This document shows, one piece after another, positions 51,061-60,450 of a DNA stretch of 64,000 nt (position 1 is the stretch's first letter; each line of letters opens with the position of its first letter). Source of the DNA: CAMTUH01 sp947084935. GTDB taxonomy: Bacteria > Pseudomonadota > Gammaproteobacteria > Coxiellales > Coxiellaceae. The notes under the pieces are model-generated. The model was given only the letters and a program-made list of their open reading frames with translations, made no database searches and was not told the origin of the DNA. The stretch spans positions 50,939-114,938 of the forward strand of contig CAMTUH010000012.1 of NCBI GenBank assembly GCA_947084935.1, given 5' to 3'. Position numbers and translations under genes: made by a program.

Positions 51061-52005
51061 ATGGGCAAAGGGGGTTATTTGGAAGTACTAATTATCACCA
51101 TTGATGAAGAATCGGCAGGGCAACGATTAGACAACTACTTGTTCAATCAGCTGAAAGGGGTTCCGTCGTCGCGCATTTATCGAGCCGTACGAAAAGGGGA
51201 GGTTCGGGTCAATCGGGCTCGGATTCAGCACGATTATCGACTGAAGGCGGGGGATCAGGTCCGCTTACCGCCCCTGCGCGTTGCGGAGGCAAAGCCAAAA
51301 GCCGTGGTAGGGGAAGAATTGCTTATCGCACTGGAGTTGCGCATTCTTTATGAAGATGAAGGGTTGATCATCATCAGCAAACCCTCGGGGATACCGGTTC
51401 ACGGGGGGACTGGAATTCATACGGGTCTCATCGAAGCGTTGCGGACCATGCGCCCTCAGGCGCGTGTATTGGAATTGGTCCATCGATTGGACCGAGAAAC
51501 TTCCGGATGTTTGATGATCGCGAAAAAGCGTCGCGTGCTGGTTCTGCTGCACCGGTTGTTAACGGAACGAAAAGTCGATAAGCAGTACTTGACGCTAGTA
51601 AAAGGGCGCTGGCAAGGAGGGGCTCGACAAGTCGAATTACCCTTGTTGAAAAACGTGTTAAAGAGCGGCGAGCGCATGGTGACGGTGAGCGATCGCGGTA
51701 AATCTGCCGTTACGCGATTTCGACCGATAAAAATTTTTGACGAAGTGAGTTTGATTGAGGCCAAGCCATTGACGGGGCGCACGCATCAAATACGCGTGCA
51801 CGCCGCGCACCTGGGCTATCCAATTGCGGGCGATGAGAAATACGGCGATAAAAAATTTAATCAATCGATGCGTAAAAGGGGATTAAAGCGCCTATTTTTG
51901 CATTCGGCGTCTATCGGTTATCAAGAGCCCGAATCGGGCCGCGGTGTTGGCATTTGTGCGGTTTTGGATAACGATCTATTAGCACTATTGGCGAGACTTC
52001 GTTAG
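51061..52005 (+). CDS. rluC: 23S rRNA pseudouridine synthase RluC
   Basis: The 314-residue protein has an S4 domain (about 15-75, GQRLDNYLFNQLKGVPSSRI) and the RluA-type catalytic domain with VHRLDRETSGCLMIAKK (catalytic Asp) and TGRTHQIRVHAAHLGYPIAGD. The divergent arrangement with rne supports RluC, which modifies three uridines of 23S rRNA. A GTG directly before the ATG at 51061 is an alternative start. Confidence 0.92.
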   Translation: MGKGGYLEVLIITIDEESAGQRLDNYLFNQLKGVPSSRIYRAVRKGEVRVNRARIQHDYRLKAGDQVRLPPLRVAEAKPKAVVGEELLIALELRILYEDEGLIIISKPSGIPVHGGTGIHTGLIEALRTMRPQARVLELVHRLDRETSGCLMIAKKRRVLVLLHRLLTERKVDKQYLTLVKGRWQGGARQVELPLLKNVLKSGERMVTVSDRGKSAVTRFRPIKIFDEVSLIEAKPLTGRTHQIRVHAAHLGYPIAGDEKYGDKKFNQSMRKRGLKRLFLHSASIGYQEPESGRGVGICAVLDNDLLALLARLR

Positions 52006-52042
52006 AATTAGTATCAAATGGATTTTGATCGACATTAAGATA

Positions 52043-52798
52043 ATGAATATTCCTAAAACAACACGTCTCTACGCAATAGCAGATATTCATGGGCGTGCAG
52101 ATCTTCTGAATAAATTACTGAAAGCCATCGACAAAGATGCTAAAAATCACGATGATTCACGTCACGTTTTGGTTACGTTAGGGGACTACCTCGATCGCGG
52201 CCCTCATTCGCGCAAAGTCCTTGAAACCCTCCTGGATTTGCCACTCGATCGATTTGAAAGCAAACACTTGAAAGGCAATCACGAAGATCTGTTCCTGACT
52301 TTTTTAAAAGAGCCGGAGCAAGGAGTGGTGTGGTTGAGTAACGGAGGATGGGCGACTCTCGTCAGCTACGGATTTTCCGTGGAGGAATTGCCCGAGACCG
52401 TGGATGATTTGTTGGGGGTGCGGGATAAAATTATTGAACGAATGCCCACGCGACATCTGGATTTTCTGAAGTCACTCAAACTGCATTATCAATTGGGGGA
52501 TTATTATTTTGTGCATGGCGGTGTTCGTCCTACCAAGCCGCTCGATCAACAAAATGAAGAAGATTTAATTTGGATTCGGGGTGAATTTTTGCAGTCTCAC
52601 AAAGATTTTGGAAAAATCGTTGTTCACGGACACAGTATCGTGAACGAACCGGAGGTGCATTCCAATCGAATTGCGTTAGATACAGGTGCCTTTCACACGG
52701 GGAAACTGACGTGTTTGGTGTTAAGTGGGGAAGAGCGCTACTTTTTACAAGCAAACGAGCGCTCATCGAATGTTTCAATGATTAAATCCAATCACTAA
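52043..52798 (+). CDS. Serine/threonine-type metallophosphatase
   Basis: The 251 residues carry all blocks of the PPP-type metallophosphatase fold: YAIADIHGRADLLNKLL (D-x-H-G), LVTLGDYLDRGPHS (GDxxDRG), LKGNHEDLFL (GNHE), YFVHGGVRP and VVHGHS. Such enzymes may remove phosphate from proteins or cleave dinucleoside tetraphosphates. The specificity is not clear. The start at ATG 52043 gives the family N-terminus. The 3' end overlaps the convergent pldA by 17 bp. Confidence 0.88.
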   Translation: MNIPKTTRLYAIADIHGRADLLNKLLKAIDKDAKNHDDSRHVLVTLGDYLDRGPHSRKVLETLLDLPLDRFESKHLKGNHEDLFLTFLKEPEQGVVWLSNGGWATLVSYGFSVEELPETVDDLLGVRDKIIERMPTRHLDFLKSLKLHYQLGDYYFVHGGVRPTKPLDQQNEEDLIWIRGEFLQSHKDFGKIVVHGHSIVNEPEVHSNRIALDTGAFHTGKLTCLVLSGEERYFLQANERSSNVSMIKSNH

Positions 52799-53852
52799 TG
52801 GCAATACCGATCCCAAAACTGTTTGTATAATGGTTGTATTCAATTAAACTTTGACCGTAGCCGCTAAAAAATTGCAAGTAGCCGCGCAGCAGTCCGTGTA
52901 TCGGGAACGTGTAATCGAATTCGATGGCGCCGCGTGAGAAACCGCTTTCAATGGTGTTTCTTGTTATCAGAGAAATTTCTTGGTTGTAAAACTTGATGGC
53001 GATGACGACGCGGCCATACCCTAAATAACGAGCAATGTCGGGATTGTGCAGGTTGCTCGATTCTGTGGTGAAGATCAACACCCAGGGTTTGATGTCGATG
53101 AGCCAGTATTCGCCAGAAAAAGCAAAGTCGAGGAATAATCGATTCCAGCTTCTTTCGAATTGCCCACCGCGGCCATTGGATTGGTGGTTAACGCCGAAGG
53201 AGGTGAGAATACTTGGGGAGAAATAATCGCTTAAAAAAAGTTGTGGTTCATAATTCGTTTCGCGGAAAAATTGGGATTTTGCGTAAATTTGCCAGTACGA
53301 TAATTGGGTGTATGAGGCATTTAACGAAACATTACTTCCAAACATTTCATACCAGATCGGAAATTGGAAACTCAATTGGCCTTTAAATTCTTCGTTATCG
53401 ATTCTCTGATTATCCGGAGTATTTCCGGTATAAATTGTTTGATAAGGGTTATCGGTATAGTAAAAAGGTAACGCATAAGTTGGTTCGTAGAAAGAAATCC
53501 CTGCGCCAGAAACGAAGATTTGACGCTCACGGGATATCCGTTTTTCCAAAGCGGATTGCTGAGCGGGAGTTAATGATTTTAAAAATGCATCCAGCTGTTC
53601 TTGAAACGTGATGGGCTTTTCGCAGATGAGTACGTAGTGAAAACGTTTGTGCTGTTTGTCGTATTTTTTAATGTGCTGACATTGGTTATTGTTTTTTTTA
53701 ACCGTCGCTTTTTTTGGGTTCTTCGCTGTTTTTATTGGATGGTGTTTCGGTAGCGGAAGTTGTTTGGTGAGTGCGCTTGAAACGGAACAGGTGGCGGTAA
53801 CCACTAAGCCAAACAGCAGCAAGCACAACTTCCTTATTGTGTTTTTTTCCAT
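52782..53852 (-). CDS. pldA: Outer membrane phospholipase A
   Basis: The 356 residues begin with a signal peptide (MEKNTIRKLCLLLFGLVVTA, cleaved near residue 27). An unusual basic spacer rich in Lys and Asn (about 30-75) comes next, then a 12-strand barrel domain. The catalytic residues are in VNHQSNGRGG and RSWNRLF: His223, Ser225 and Asn237, matching the OMPLA triad. The final residue pattern (SFGIGIAISDWI) has an aromatic-hydrophobic end that suits Bam-dependent insertion. OMPLA hydrolyses phospholipids in the outer leaflet. Confidence 0.9.
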   Translation of the reverse strand: MEKNTIRKLCLLLFGLVVTATCSVSSALTKQLPLPKHHPIKTAKNPKKATVKKNNNQCQHIKKYDKQHKRFHYVLICEKPITFQEQLDAFLKSLTPAQQSALEKRISRERQIFVSGAGISFYEPTYALPFYYTDNPYQTIYTGNTPDNQRIDNEEFKGQLSFQFPIWYEMFGSNVSLNASYTQLSYWQIYAKSQFFRETNYEPQLFLSDYFSPSILTSFGVNHQSNGRGGQFERSWNRLFLDFAFSGEYWLIDIKPWVLIFTTESSNLHNPDIARYLGYGRVVIAIKFYNQEISLITRNTIESGFSRGAIEFDYTFPIHGLLRGYLQFFSGYGQSLIEYNHYTNSFGIGIAISDWI

Positions 53853-53907
53853 GGGATCATGGTAGCAAAGTGGCTTTAGGATGCAAGCGGTGGGTCTTGT
53901 AGATCTT

Positions 53908-54008
53908 GTAGCCTTGATGGAGCGCTAGCGAAATCAAGGAATTCAATTCCCGGGTTACGCCTCGAGGCGAGGCTCCACCCAGGCTACGCTTCGAAGCTCA
54001 GCCCAACC
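53908..54008. repeat. GTAGCCTTGATGG-family repeat joined to a CAGCCCAACC fragment
   Basis: The first part (53908-53987) starts GTAGCCTTGATGGAGCG, has an inner GCCTCGAGGCGAGGC stem and ends CCCAGGCTAC. It is related to 10632-10708 and 62061-62164. The second part (53988-54008, GCTTCGAAGCTCAGCCCAAC) comes from the family at 40-108. The stop codon of the methyltransferase gene (53998) lies inside it. Confidence 0.75.
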
Positions 54009-55188
54009 CACGTGTTTTTCTGATAAAAATTGCTTTCAGATAAGCGGTTTCTGGGATAGCGGGATGGATGGGGTGATCGGCGGCCTGGAAACCCTGTGAC
54101 ACAATTTGAAGCTCGGATTTGGTTTTGAGCGCGCTGCGTCGAACGCAGTCGATTAGCATCGGTAAGGTGAATTGCATGGAGCACGAGCAGCTGAGTAATA
54201 ATCCATTGTCGCTCAAAAGAGAAAGCGCTAATTCATTAATTCGTTGATAGGCCAGTGTTCCCGATTTTAAATCTTTTCGTCGTTTGATGTAGGCGGGCGG
54301 GTCAAGAACGATCACATCGAAAGATTCACCGGTTTCCCGCATTTTTTTTAAATAGTCGACGGCATCACTCACCTCCGTACGAATTATTTCTGAAACCCGA
54401 TTGTGTTGGCTGTTTTTATTGAGCAGATCAATTGCGGAGGCTGAACTATCCACTGAGGTGACTGACGTTGCTCCGGCCAGTGCCGCTTGAATGCCAAATC
54501 CACCCACGTACGAAAAAAGATCGAGGACGCGCTTGCCTTTTGTGAAAGCAGCTAAACGCTGGTGGTTTTCGCGTTGATCGTAAAACCAGCCGGTTTTTTG
54601 TCCCGACAACAAACTGACATAAAATTCCGCGTTATTTTCTTGAATTAAAATGGGATCTTCAATGGGCGCACCGTGTTGTTCTTTGATTTCCTCTAATTGT
54701 TCTTGTGCTGAAGTTGCAGATTTAGTGGAGAGGAGAATGCTCGTAGGGTGAATAACGGTTTGCACAGCAGAAAGGATTTCGTTTTTCAGTTTCCACATAC
54801 CGAGCGTGGTTATTTGGACGACACAAATGCTGCCGTAACGATCGATCACGAGGCCGGGGAGTCGATCACTTTCCGCGAAAACCAGTCGATAGTAAGGGAC
54901 GGAAAATACAGAATCGCGGAATTCCAGCGCGCGTTGAATTTTTTCAATAAAAAAATCGGTGTCAATTAGCCGGTCGTTTCTCGCGAGCAGCCGCGCGGTT
55001 AACAGCGCGTGCGGATTGCAGTAACCGATTCCCAGAAAATTTCCTCGGCTCGATTGAACGCGGACGAGACTGCCGGGCTCGATTGACGTCAATGGTGTTG
55101 AGGCGTCGATTTCATTGCTATAAATCCACAGATGCCCTGCCAGCAAACGCCGTTCTTCGTTTTTTTTGAGTTGGAGTGGGGTGTACAT
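53998..55188 (-). CDS. rlmI: 23S rRNA m5C methyltransferase, RlmI-like
   Basis: The 396 residues have an N-terminal PUA-like domain (KNEERRLLAGHLWIYSNEID, GIGYCNPHALLTARLLAR) and a SAM-binding Rossmann domain with VLDLFSYVGGFGIQAALAGA and VIVLDPPAYIKRRKDL, followed by LLSCSCSMQF. This order is that of RlmI, which methylates C1962 of 23S rRNA. I chose ATG 55188. An ATG at 55218 would add 10 residues. The last residues (RGLG) and the stop codon are encoded by a dispersed repeat. Confidence 0.85.
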   Translation of the reverse strand: MYTPLQLKKNEERRLLAGHLWIYSNEIDASTPLTSIEPGSLVRVQSSRGNFLGIGYCNPHALLTARLLARNDRLIDTDFFIEKIQRALEFRDSVFSVPYYRLVFAESDRLPGLVIDRYGSICVVQITTLGMWKLKNEILSAVQTVIHPTSILLSTKSATSAQEQLEEIKEQHGAPIEDPILIQENNAEFYVSLLSGQKTGWFYDQRENHQRLAAFTKGKRVLDLFSYVGGFGIQAALAGATSVTSVDSSASAIDLLNKNSQHNRVSEIIRTEVSDAVDYLKKMRETGESFDVIVLDPPAYIKRRKDLKSGTLAYQRINELALSLLSDNGLLLSCSCSMQFTLPMLIDCVRRSALKTKSELQIVSQGFQAADHPIHPAIPETAYLKAIFIRKTRGLG

Positions 55189-55234
55189 ATTTTCGTGGCC
55201 TATTATACACGGGTTCATTGTCGGATGAAGGAGT

Positions 55235-56956
55235 TCATTTCCGAATCAGTGATTTTTTGAGGCCTTTGAGGTCTTGGGTGTTGATCACGTTCTTTTTTTC
55301 GAGCCAGCCGCGGCGGGCGATGTCGACGCCAAACTGCATATGAGAGAAATGGTTCGTGCTGTGTGCGTCGGTGGAAATCACCATCTTAATTCCCATTTCT
55401 TTTGCCCTCTTGCAATGAATATCGTCGAGATCCATGCGTTCCGGCTGCGCGTTAATCTCTAAAATACAGCCACGTTCTTTGGCAGCCTGCAGGATGCGTT
55501 CGATATTAATTTCGTACGCGTCGCGTCGGCCAATGAGTCGTCCGAAAGGATGTCCCAGAATGTTAAAATAAGGATTATCCATCGCGCGAAGAATTCGTTC
55601 CGTTTGCTTTTTTTCCGATAAATTAAATTTGGAATGCACTGAGCAAACCGTTAAATCCAATTCTTTTAGGATATCGTTAGGTAAATCGAGCGAACCGTCT
55701 TCCAATATATCCACTTCAATCGATTTCAAAACAGTAAAATTGGCTAATTTCGCATTTAGTTGGTCGATTTTTTTAATTTGCTGGGTTAAGCGTTTTTTAT
55801 TTAAACCACGGGCAACCGTTAGATGCTGGGAATGATCTGTGATGGCAATATAGTGGTAACCCCGTGCTTTGGCCGCTTGCGCCATTTCCTCGAGGGAATA
55901 TTGTCCATCAGTAGCATCGGTATGGCAGTGTAAATCTCCCCGGATGTCTTTTAACTGGATTAATTTAGGCAGTTGGTGTTTAAACGCGGCTTCAATTTCA
56001 CCGCGATTTTCACGAAGCTCGGGTTTGATATACGGTAAGCCAAACGCCGCGTAAAATTCTTTTTCGCTTTTCCCCGCGATTTGTTTGTTACCTTTGAAAA
56101 TTCCGTATTCATTGACTTTCCATTTCTTTTTTATGGCCATTTTTCGCAGTGCAATATTGTGTGATTTTGATCCTGTAAAATAATGCAGTGCGGAGCCGTA
56201 ACTTTTTTCTTCAACGACACGTAAGTCCACTTGTATTCCTGAGCGCAAATATACCGTGGATTTTGTTGTTCCGTGAGAAACGACGCGGGTAATTTCATCG
56301 AATTGAATAAATTTATCGATGACCTTTGAGCCTTTGCTTGCAACCACAAGCACGTCCAAGTCTCCAACGGTTTCTTTTCGTCGACGAAAACTGCCCGCGA
56401 TATCGGCTTTTTTTACACCGGGAATTTTTTTCACGAAGTGGATGAGCGAAACCGAAATTTTTTCTGCATCAGACAATTTAATGCGTCGTTTACCACGATT
56501 TAAGCGCTGAATACCGGCCAATATCAGGGCTTCAGTTTTCTTTCCGAAACCTTCTAATTGTGACACCTTCCCGCGATCGATGGCTTGTTTTAAATCGTCT
56601 AAATTTTTAATGTGTAGGCGATCGTACAGTGCTTTTACGCGCTTAGGGCCTAATCCTTCAATCATCAATAAATCCGTGAGTGCTTGTGGTGTTCGTTTTT
56701 CTAATTGCTGCAGTTGAGGCAGTTTTCCGGTTTTCACGATGGTTTGTATTTTTTTTGCGAGTGCGTCGCCAATGCCCGGTAATTCCGTGAGGTCCCTACC
56801 TTCCGTGAGCATGTCCGCCACACTCTGCGGCAGCTCATCAATAAGACGGGCAGCAGTTCGGTACGCGCGAATCCGAAAGGGATTTTCGCCTTGGATCTCG
56901 AGCAAATCCGCGAGTTGGTTGAGGAGGGTGGCGATTTCGGGGTTGTGTACTTGCAT
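55235..56956 (-). CDS. polX: PolX-type DNA polymerase/3'-5' exonuclease
   Basis: The 573 residues match bacterial PolX, a repair polymerase. The N-terminal part is a helix-hairpin-helix region (DLTELPGIGDALAKKIQTIV, MIEGLGPKRVKAL, LEGFGKKTEALI). The polymerase beta-like palm follows, with IAGSFRRRKETVGDLDVLVV (two metal-binding Asp). The C-terminal PHP nuclease has DLHCHTDATDGQYSLEEMAQ, AITDHSQHL and VISTDAHST. The ATG at 56956 gives the family start (MQVHNPEIATLLNQLADLLE). The longer open frame upstream runs through the divergent gene and is not real. PolX is not universal in gammaproteobacteria. Confidence 0.93.
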   Translation of the reverse strand: MQVHNPEIATLLNQLADLLEIQGENPFRIRAYRTAARLIDELPQSVADMLTEGRDLTELPGIGDALAKKIQTIVKTGKLPQLQQLEKRTPQALTDLLMIEGLGPKRVKALYDRLHIKNLDDLKQAIDRGKVSQLEGFGKKTEALILAGIQRLNRGKRRIKLSDAEKISVSLIHFVKKIPGVKKADIAGSFRRRKETVGDLDVLVVASKGSKVIDKFIQFDEITRVVSHGTTKSTVYLRSGIQVDLRVVEEKSYGSALHYFTGSKSHNIALRKMAIKKKWKVNEYGIFKGNKQIAGKSEKEFYAAFGLPYIKPELRENRGEIEAAFKHQLPKLIQLKDIRGDLHCHTDATDGQYSLEEMAQAAKARGYHYIAITDHSQHLTVARGLNKKRLTQQIKKIDQLNAKLANFTVLKSIEVDILEDGSLDLPNDILKELDLTVCSVHSKFNLSEKKQTERILRAMDNPYFNILGHPFGRLIGRRDAYEINIERILQAAKERGCILEINAQPERMDLDDIHCKRAKEMGIKMVISTDAHSTNHFSHMQFGVDIARRGWLEKKNVINTQDLKGLKKSLIRK

Positions 56957-56985
56957 GGCTATGAAATTATAGTTAATTTCCTGAT

Positions 56986-57014
56986 TTGACACCCCGCTTG
57001 ATCCCAGATAACAT
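56986..57014 (+). promoter_or_regulatory. Promoter for the yceD-rpmF-plsX-fab operon
   Basis: TTGACA (56986-56991) and TAACAT (57009-57014) are separated by exactly 17 bp and lie 25 bp before the yceD start. It is the best sigma-70-type promoter seen in the window and would drive yceD, rpmF, plsX, fabH and fabG. Confidence 0.75.
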
Positions 57015-57038
57015 TCCTCCCCTAAACTAAGGGCAGGC

Positions 57039-57488
57039 ATGAGTGGGCATATACCTTTAAAAATCAACCCCTTTGACCTGTGTGCTCGCGGGGAGGTGCT
57101 TGAAGGAACAATCCCGCTGGAGCAACTACCCCGGCTGAAAGGGCTGCTCAAAAGCCAAGACGGAGATGTGGCCGTTAAACTGGCTTTCGATCGCCAATCC
57201 GATGGGCTACCCACCATTATTGGCCTTCTCTCAGCCGAACTGACATTAACGTGTCAACGTTGTGGAGGGACCGTCGGCTGTGATATAAACGTAGGGCTTA
57301 AAATAAGCCCCGTGGTTGACGATAAAAAAGCGAAAGAGTTAAGTGAAGAATTTGACCCCTGGCTTATCACCGATGAAACGGTGTCCTTGGGTGAAATGAT
57401 TGAAGAAGAACTGCTGCTCAGCTTGCCGATGATTCCAAAGCATGAGCAGGGGAAGTGTCCCATTAAACTTCCCGATTATTTAAAATAA
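57039..57488 (+). CDS. yceD: YceD/DUF177 family protein
   Basis: The 149 residues are of the DUF177 type: an N-terminal strand region (PLKINPFDLCARGEVLEGTI), LTCQRCGGTVGCDI (CxxC) in the middle, and a C-terminal EEELLLSLPMIPKHEQGKCP. The gene always lies before rpmF and is linked with 23S rRNA processing or stability in E. coli and plants. It is the first gene of the operon and is divergent from polX. Confidence 0.9.
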   Translation: MSGHIPLKINPFDLCARGEVLEGTIPLEQLPRLKGLLKSQDGDVAVKLAFDRQSDGLPTIIGLLSAELTLTCQRCGGTVGCDINVGLKISPVVDDKKAKELSEEFDPWLITDETVSLGEMIEEELLLSLPMIPKHEQGKCPIKLPDYLK

Positions 57489-57512
57489 AGACGTAGAGGG
57501 GAGGGCAAAAAA

Positions 57513-57707
57513 ATGGCAGTCCAGAAAAGTCGAGTAACGCGATCGAGACGCGGCATGCGCCGAGCGCATGATTCATTGAGTGCATCCTGTTTATCGAAGG
57601 ATCCGGTGACAGGCGAAACACATCGTCGTCATCACATCAGCCCTGATGGTTATTATAAAGGGCGCGTGATTATTACCCGTGAAGAGTCTCACGAGGACGA
57701 AGAGTAA
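57513..57707 (+). CDS. rpmF: 50S ribosomal protein L32
   Basis: The 64 residues begin MAVQKSRVTRSRRGMRRAHD and continue with THRRHHISPDGYYKGRVI, standard for L32 without the zinc cysteines. It is 24 bp after yceD with a GAGGGGAGGG box. The yceD-rpmF-plsX-fabH order is conserved in gammaproteobacteria. Confidence 0.96.
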   Translation: MAVQKSRVTRSRRGMRRAHDSLSASCLSKDPVTGETHRRHHISPDGYYKGRVIITREESHEDEE

Positions 57708-57714
57708 TAGTTTG

Positions 57715-58731
57715 ATGAAGACGATTGCATTGGATGCAATGGGCGGCGATCACGGGCCTAAAGTGATTGTTCCTTCTGCCGTTCGCACCTTGAAAGCTTA
57801 TCCCAATATCAAATTAATACTCGTTGGAAAACGTGAAATTGTTGAGCCGTTGTTGAAAGAGCAAGGTGACGCTTTTTCGGATCGCTGGGAAGTTGTGCAC
57901 GCGAGTGAAGAAGTCGCGATGGACGAATCACCCTCACAAGCGCTGCGCGGTAAAAAAGATTCCTCCATGCGCGTGGCCATTAATTTAGTGAAAGAAGGTC
58001 GTGCGCACGCCTGTGTGAGCGCGGGCAACACTGGTGCGTTAATGGCAACCGCGCGATACGTTTTGAAAACTCTGCCCGGTGTGGATCGGCCTGCAATTAT
58101 GGCTTCCTTTCCAACCAAAAAACAGCGCGAGGTTCGCGTATTGGATTTGGGTGCCAGTGTGGAAGCAACGCCGGAAAATTTATATCAGTTCGCCGTGATG
58201 GGATCTGTTTTAACGACGGCAGCAGATAATATTCCCAATCCGACAGTGGGTCTGTTGAATGTGGGAGAAGAAGAAATTAAAGGCAATGAATTAGTAAAGG
58301 CGGCGAACGATTTATTTGAGAAAAGCAAAGCCATCAATTATATCGGGTACGTCGAAGGCAATACAATTTTCGATTGCATTGCGGACGTGGTCGTTTGCGA
58401 TGGTTTTGTCGGTAATATTACGCTAAAAGCGTGTGAGGGAATTTCCGAGGTAATTGCACAATACGCGAGGGAAGCATTCAAAGAGGCGTGGTGGGCGAAA
58501 CTCGCCGCGTTGCCAGCAATTCCTATTTTTAAGCGAATCATCAAACGCATTAATCCGGAACGTCACAATGGCGCTACGTTAATTGGGCTCAACGGAATTG
58601 TAATCAAAAGTCACGGACGTGCGAATGAATCGGCGTTTACTTACGCCATTGAAGAAGCCATTCTAGAAGTTGAGAAAGACGTGCTGCAATTAATCAAGGA
58701 AAGAGTGGGCCGCGTATTGGAGAACCCATGA
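57715..58731 (+). CDS. plsX: Phosphate acyltransferase PlsX
   Basis: The 338 residues start MKTIALDAMGGDHGPKVIVP, the conserved PlsX N-terminus, with SAGNTGALMATARYVLKTLPG and VCDGFVGNITLKACEG further on. PlsX makes acyl-phosphate from acyl-ACP for phospholipid synthesis. The ATG at 57715 is 7 bp after the rpmF stop. The end overlaps fabH by 4 bp. Confidence 0.95.
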   Translation: MKTIALDAMGGDHGPKVIVPSAVRTLKAYPNIKLILVGKREIVEPLLKEQGDAFSDRWEVVHASEEVAMDESPSQALRGKKDSSMRVAINLVKEGRAHACVSAGNTGALMATARYVLKTLPGVDRPAIMASFPTKKQREVRVLDLGASVEATPENLYQFAVMGSVLTTAADNIPNPTVGLLNVGEEEIKGNELVKAANDLFEKSKAINYIGYVEGNTIFDCIADVVVCDGFVGNITLKACEGISEVIAQYAREAFKEAWWAKLAALPAIPIFKRIIKRINPERHNGATLIGLNGIVIKSHGRANESAFTYAIEEAILEVEKDVLQLIKERVGRVLENP

Positions 58732-59687
58732 CGTATTCACGCATTCAGGGTATTGGCAGTTACATTCCCAAACAAATTCTGAGTAACGACGATTTAGAAA
58801 AAATGGTCGAGACTTCCGACGAATGGATCATGAAACGCGTCGGCGTGCGCGAACGACACATCGTGGGAAACAGTACCGATAACACCACGACGATGGCCGT
58901 TGAGGCTTCGAAACGCGCCCTCGAAATGGCAAATATTCCTGCGCAAGAAGTCGAGATGATTATCGTCGGCACGGCAACGCCGCAATTTTATTTCCCCAGT
59001 ACGGCATGTTTGGTTCAGCGGCATTTGAATATTAAAACCGATATTCCCTCGCTTGATTTGAATGCGGCGTGTGCGGGTTTTATTTATGGATTAAGTGTGG
59101 CGGATCAATATATCCGAGCGGGTGTGATTAAAACGGCCTTGGTGATTGGTGCGGAAGCGCTGACGAAATTAGTCGATTGGACGGATCGAAGTACGTGCGT
59201 GTTATTCGGCGACGGTGCGGGCGCTGTGGTGTTGCAGGCGTCCGATGAACCCGGCATTTTAACTACGGTACTGCATTCGAATGGAAGTTACAGTGATTTG
59301 ATTTATTGCGATAGTTCCATTTGGGATCGAAACGCACCACTTCATTTACGTATGCGCGGTAGCGAAGTGTTTAAAGTAGCGGTCACCAAGCTCGGTGAAA
59401 TCGTTGATGAAACGGTGGCTAAAAGCGGTTTGCAGAAATCCGACATCGATTGGCTAGTGCCGCATCAAGCGAATATGCGCATTATTGCGGCGACGGCGAA
59501 GCGTCTGAATTTGCCGTTGGAACGCGTGATCTTAACCATTGAAGAGCACGGCAATACGTCTGCCGCGTCGATTCCTTTAGCCCTCGATACTGCGATTCGC
59601 AGCGGTAAAATCAAACGAGGTGAGACCTTATTGCTCGAAGCATTTGGAGCCGGCCTTGCATGGGGATCGGCGCTGCTTAAATACTAA
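58728..59687 (+). CDS. fabH: 3-oxoacyl-ACP synthase III
   Basis: The 319 residues have the active-site Cys115 in LNAACAGFIYG, His in VPHQANMRI and Asn in EHGNTSAASIP, the KAS III triad. It starts chain elongation by joining acetyl-CoA and malonyl-ACP. It overlaps plsX by 4 bp and is followed after 11 bp by fabG, not fabD. Confidence 0.96.
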   Translation: MTYSRIQGIGSYIPKQILSNDDLEKMVETSDEWIMKRVGVRERHIVGNSTDNTTTMAVEASKRALEMANIPAQEVEMIIVGTATPQFYFPSTACLVQRHLNIKTDIPSLDLNAACAGFIYGLSVADQYIRAGVIKTALVIGAEALTKLVDWTDRSTCVLFGDGAGAVVLQASDEPGILTTVLHSNGSYSDLIYCDSSIWDRNAPLHLRMRGSEVFKVAVTKLGEIVDETVAKSGLQKSDIDWLVPHQANMRIIAATAKRLNLPLERVILTIEEHGNTSAASIPLALDTAIRSGKIKRGETLLLEAFGAGLAWGSALLKY

Positions 59688-59698
59688 GGGGTAATATC

Positions 59699-60442
59699 AT
59701 GTCTTTTAAAGACAAGATTGTGTTAGTTACGGGAGCCTCTCGCGGAATTGGGAACGCGATTGCGCTCCACATGGGCCAGGAGGGGGCTACCGTCCTTGGG
59801 ACGGCGACTACTGAAGAGGGGGCGGCCAAGATTTCTGAGCTCTTTTCAAAAAAGAATGTGAAAGGGAAGGGTTATCAATTGGACGTATGCAATCGCGAGA
59901 GCAGAGATCAAGCGCTTGCCACGATGCACAGTGACTTCGGAGCACCATTGATCGTCATCAATAATGCCGGAATAACCCAAGACAATATCATCCTAAGAAT
60001 GAAAAACGAGCAGTGGGATTCGGTCTTACAGACCAATCTCAATGGGGTGTTTCACCTGACGAAAGCCTGCCTGAAACCCATGGTCAAGGCGCGCTGGGGT
60101 CGAATTATCAATATCAGTTCCGTGGTGGCCGTAACGGGCAACGTCGGGCAGGCCAATTACGTAGCTGCCAAAGCCGGTCTGATTGGTTTTACCAAAGTTC
60201 TTGCCATTGAGCTGGCGGGCTTTGGGATAACGGCGAATTGCGTCGCTCCGGGCTTTATCGAAACCGAGATGACGGAGGGGCTGTCTCAGCACCATCAAGA
60301 AGCGCTCTTGGTGCGGATACCGGTACGGCGCATGGGGCGTACCGAGGAAATCGCGCATGCCGTGGCCTTCTTGGCCGCAGACACTGCGAGCTATATCACT
60401 GGGGAAACCTTGCACGTTAACGGCGGAATGTGTATGGTATGA
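59699..60442 (+). CDS. fabG: 3-oxoacyl-ACP reductase
   Basis: The 247-residue SDR protein has TGASRGIG (12-19), NNAGIT, the catalytic SSVVAVTGNVGQANYVAAKAG (Ser, Tyr and Lys) and a C-terminal GETLHVNGGMCMV. It reduces 3-oxoacyl-ACP with NADPH. It lies between fabH and acpP. Confidence 0.96.
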   Translation: MSFKDKIVLVTGASRGIGNAIALHMGQEGATVLGTATTEEGAAKISELFSKKNVKGKGYQLDVCNRESRDQALATMHSDFGAPLIVINNAGITQDNIILRMKNEQWDSVLQTNLNGVFHLTKACLKPMVKARWGRIINISSVVAVTGNVGQANYVAAKAGLIGFTKVLAIELAGFGITANCVAPGFIETEMTEGLSQHHQEALLVRIPVRRMGRTEEIAHAVAFLAADTASYITGETLHVNGGMCMV

Positions 60443-60450
60443 CGCTGCTA

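Noticed and set aside
56957..57217. Upstream extension of polX
   Set aside because: It is antisense to yceD and its promoter, and conserved PolX sequence starts at 56956.
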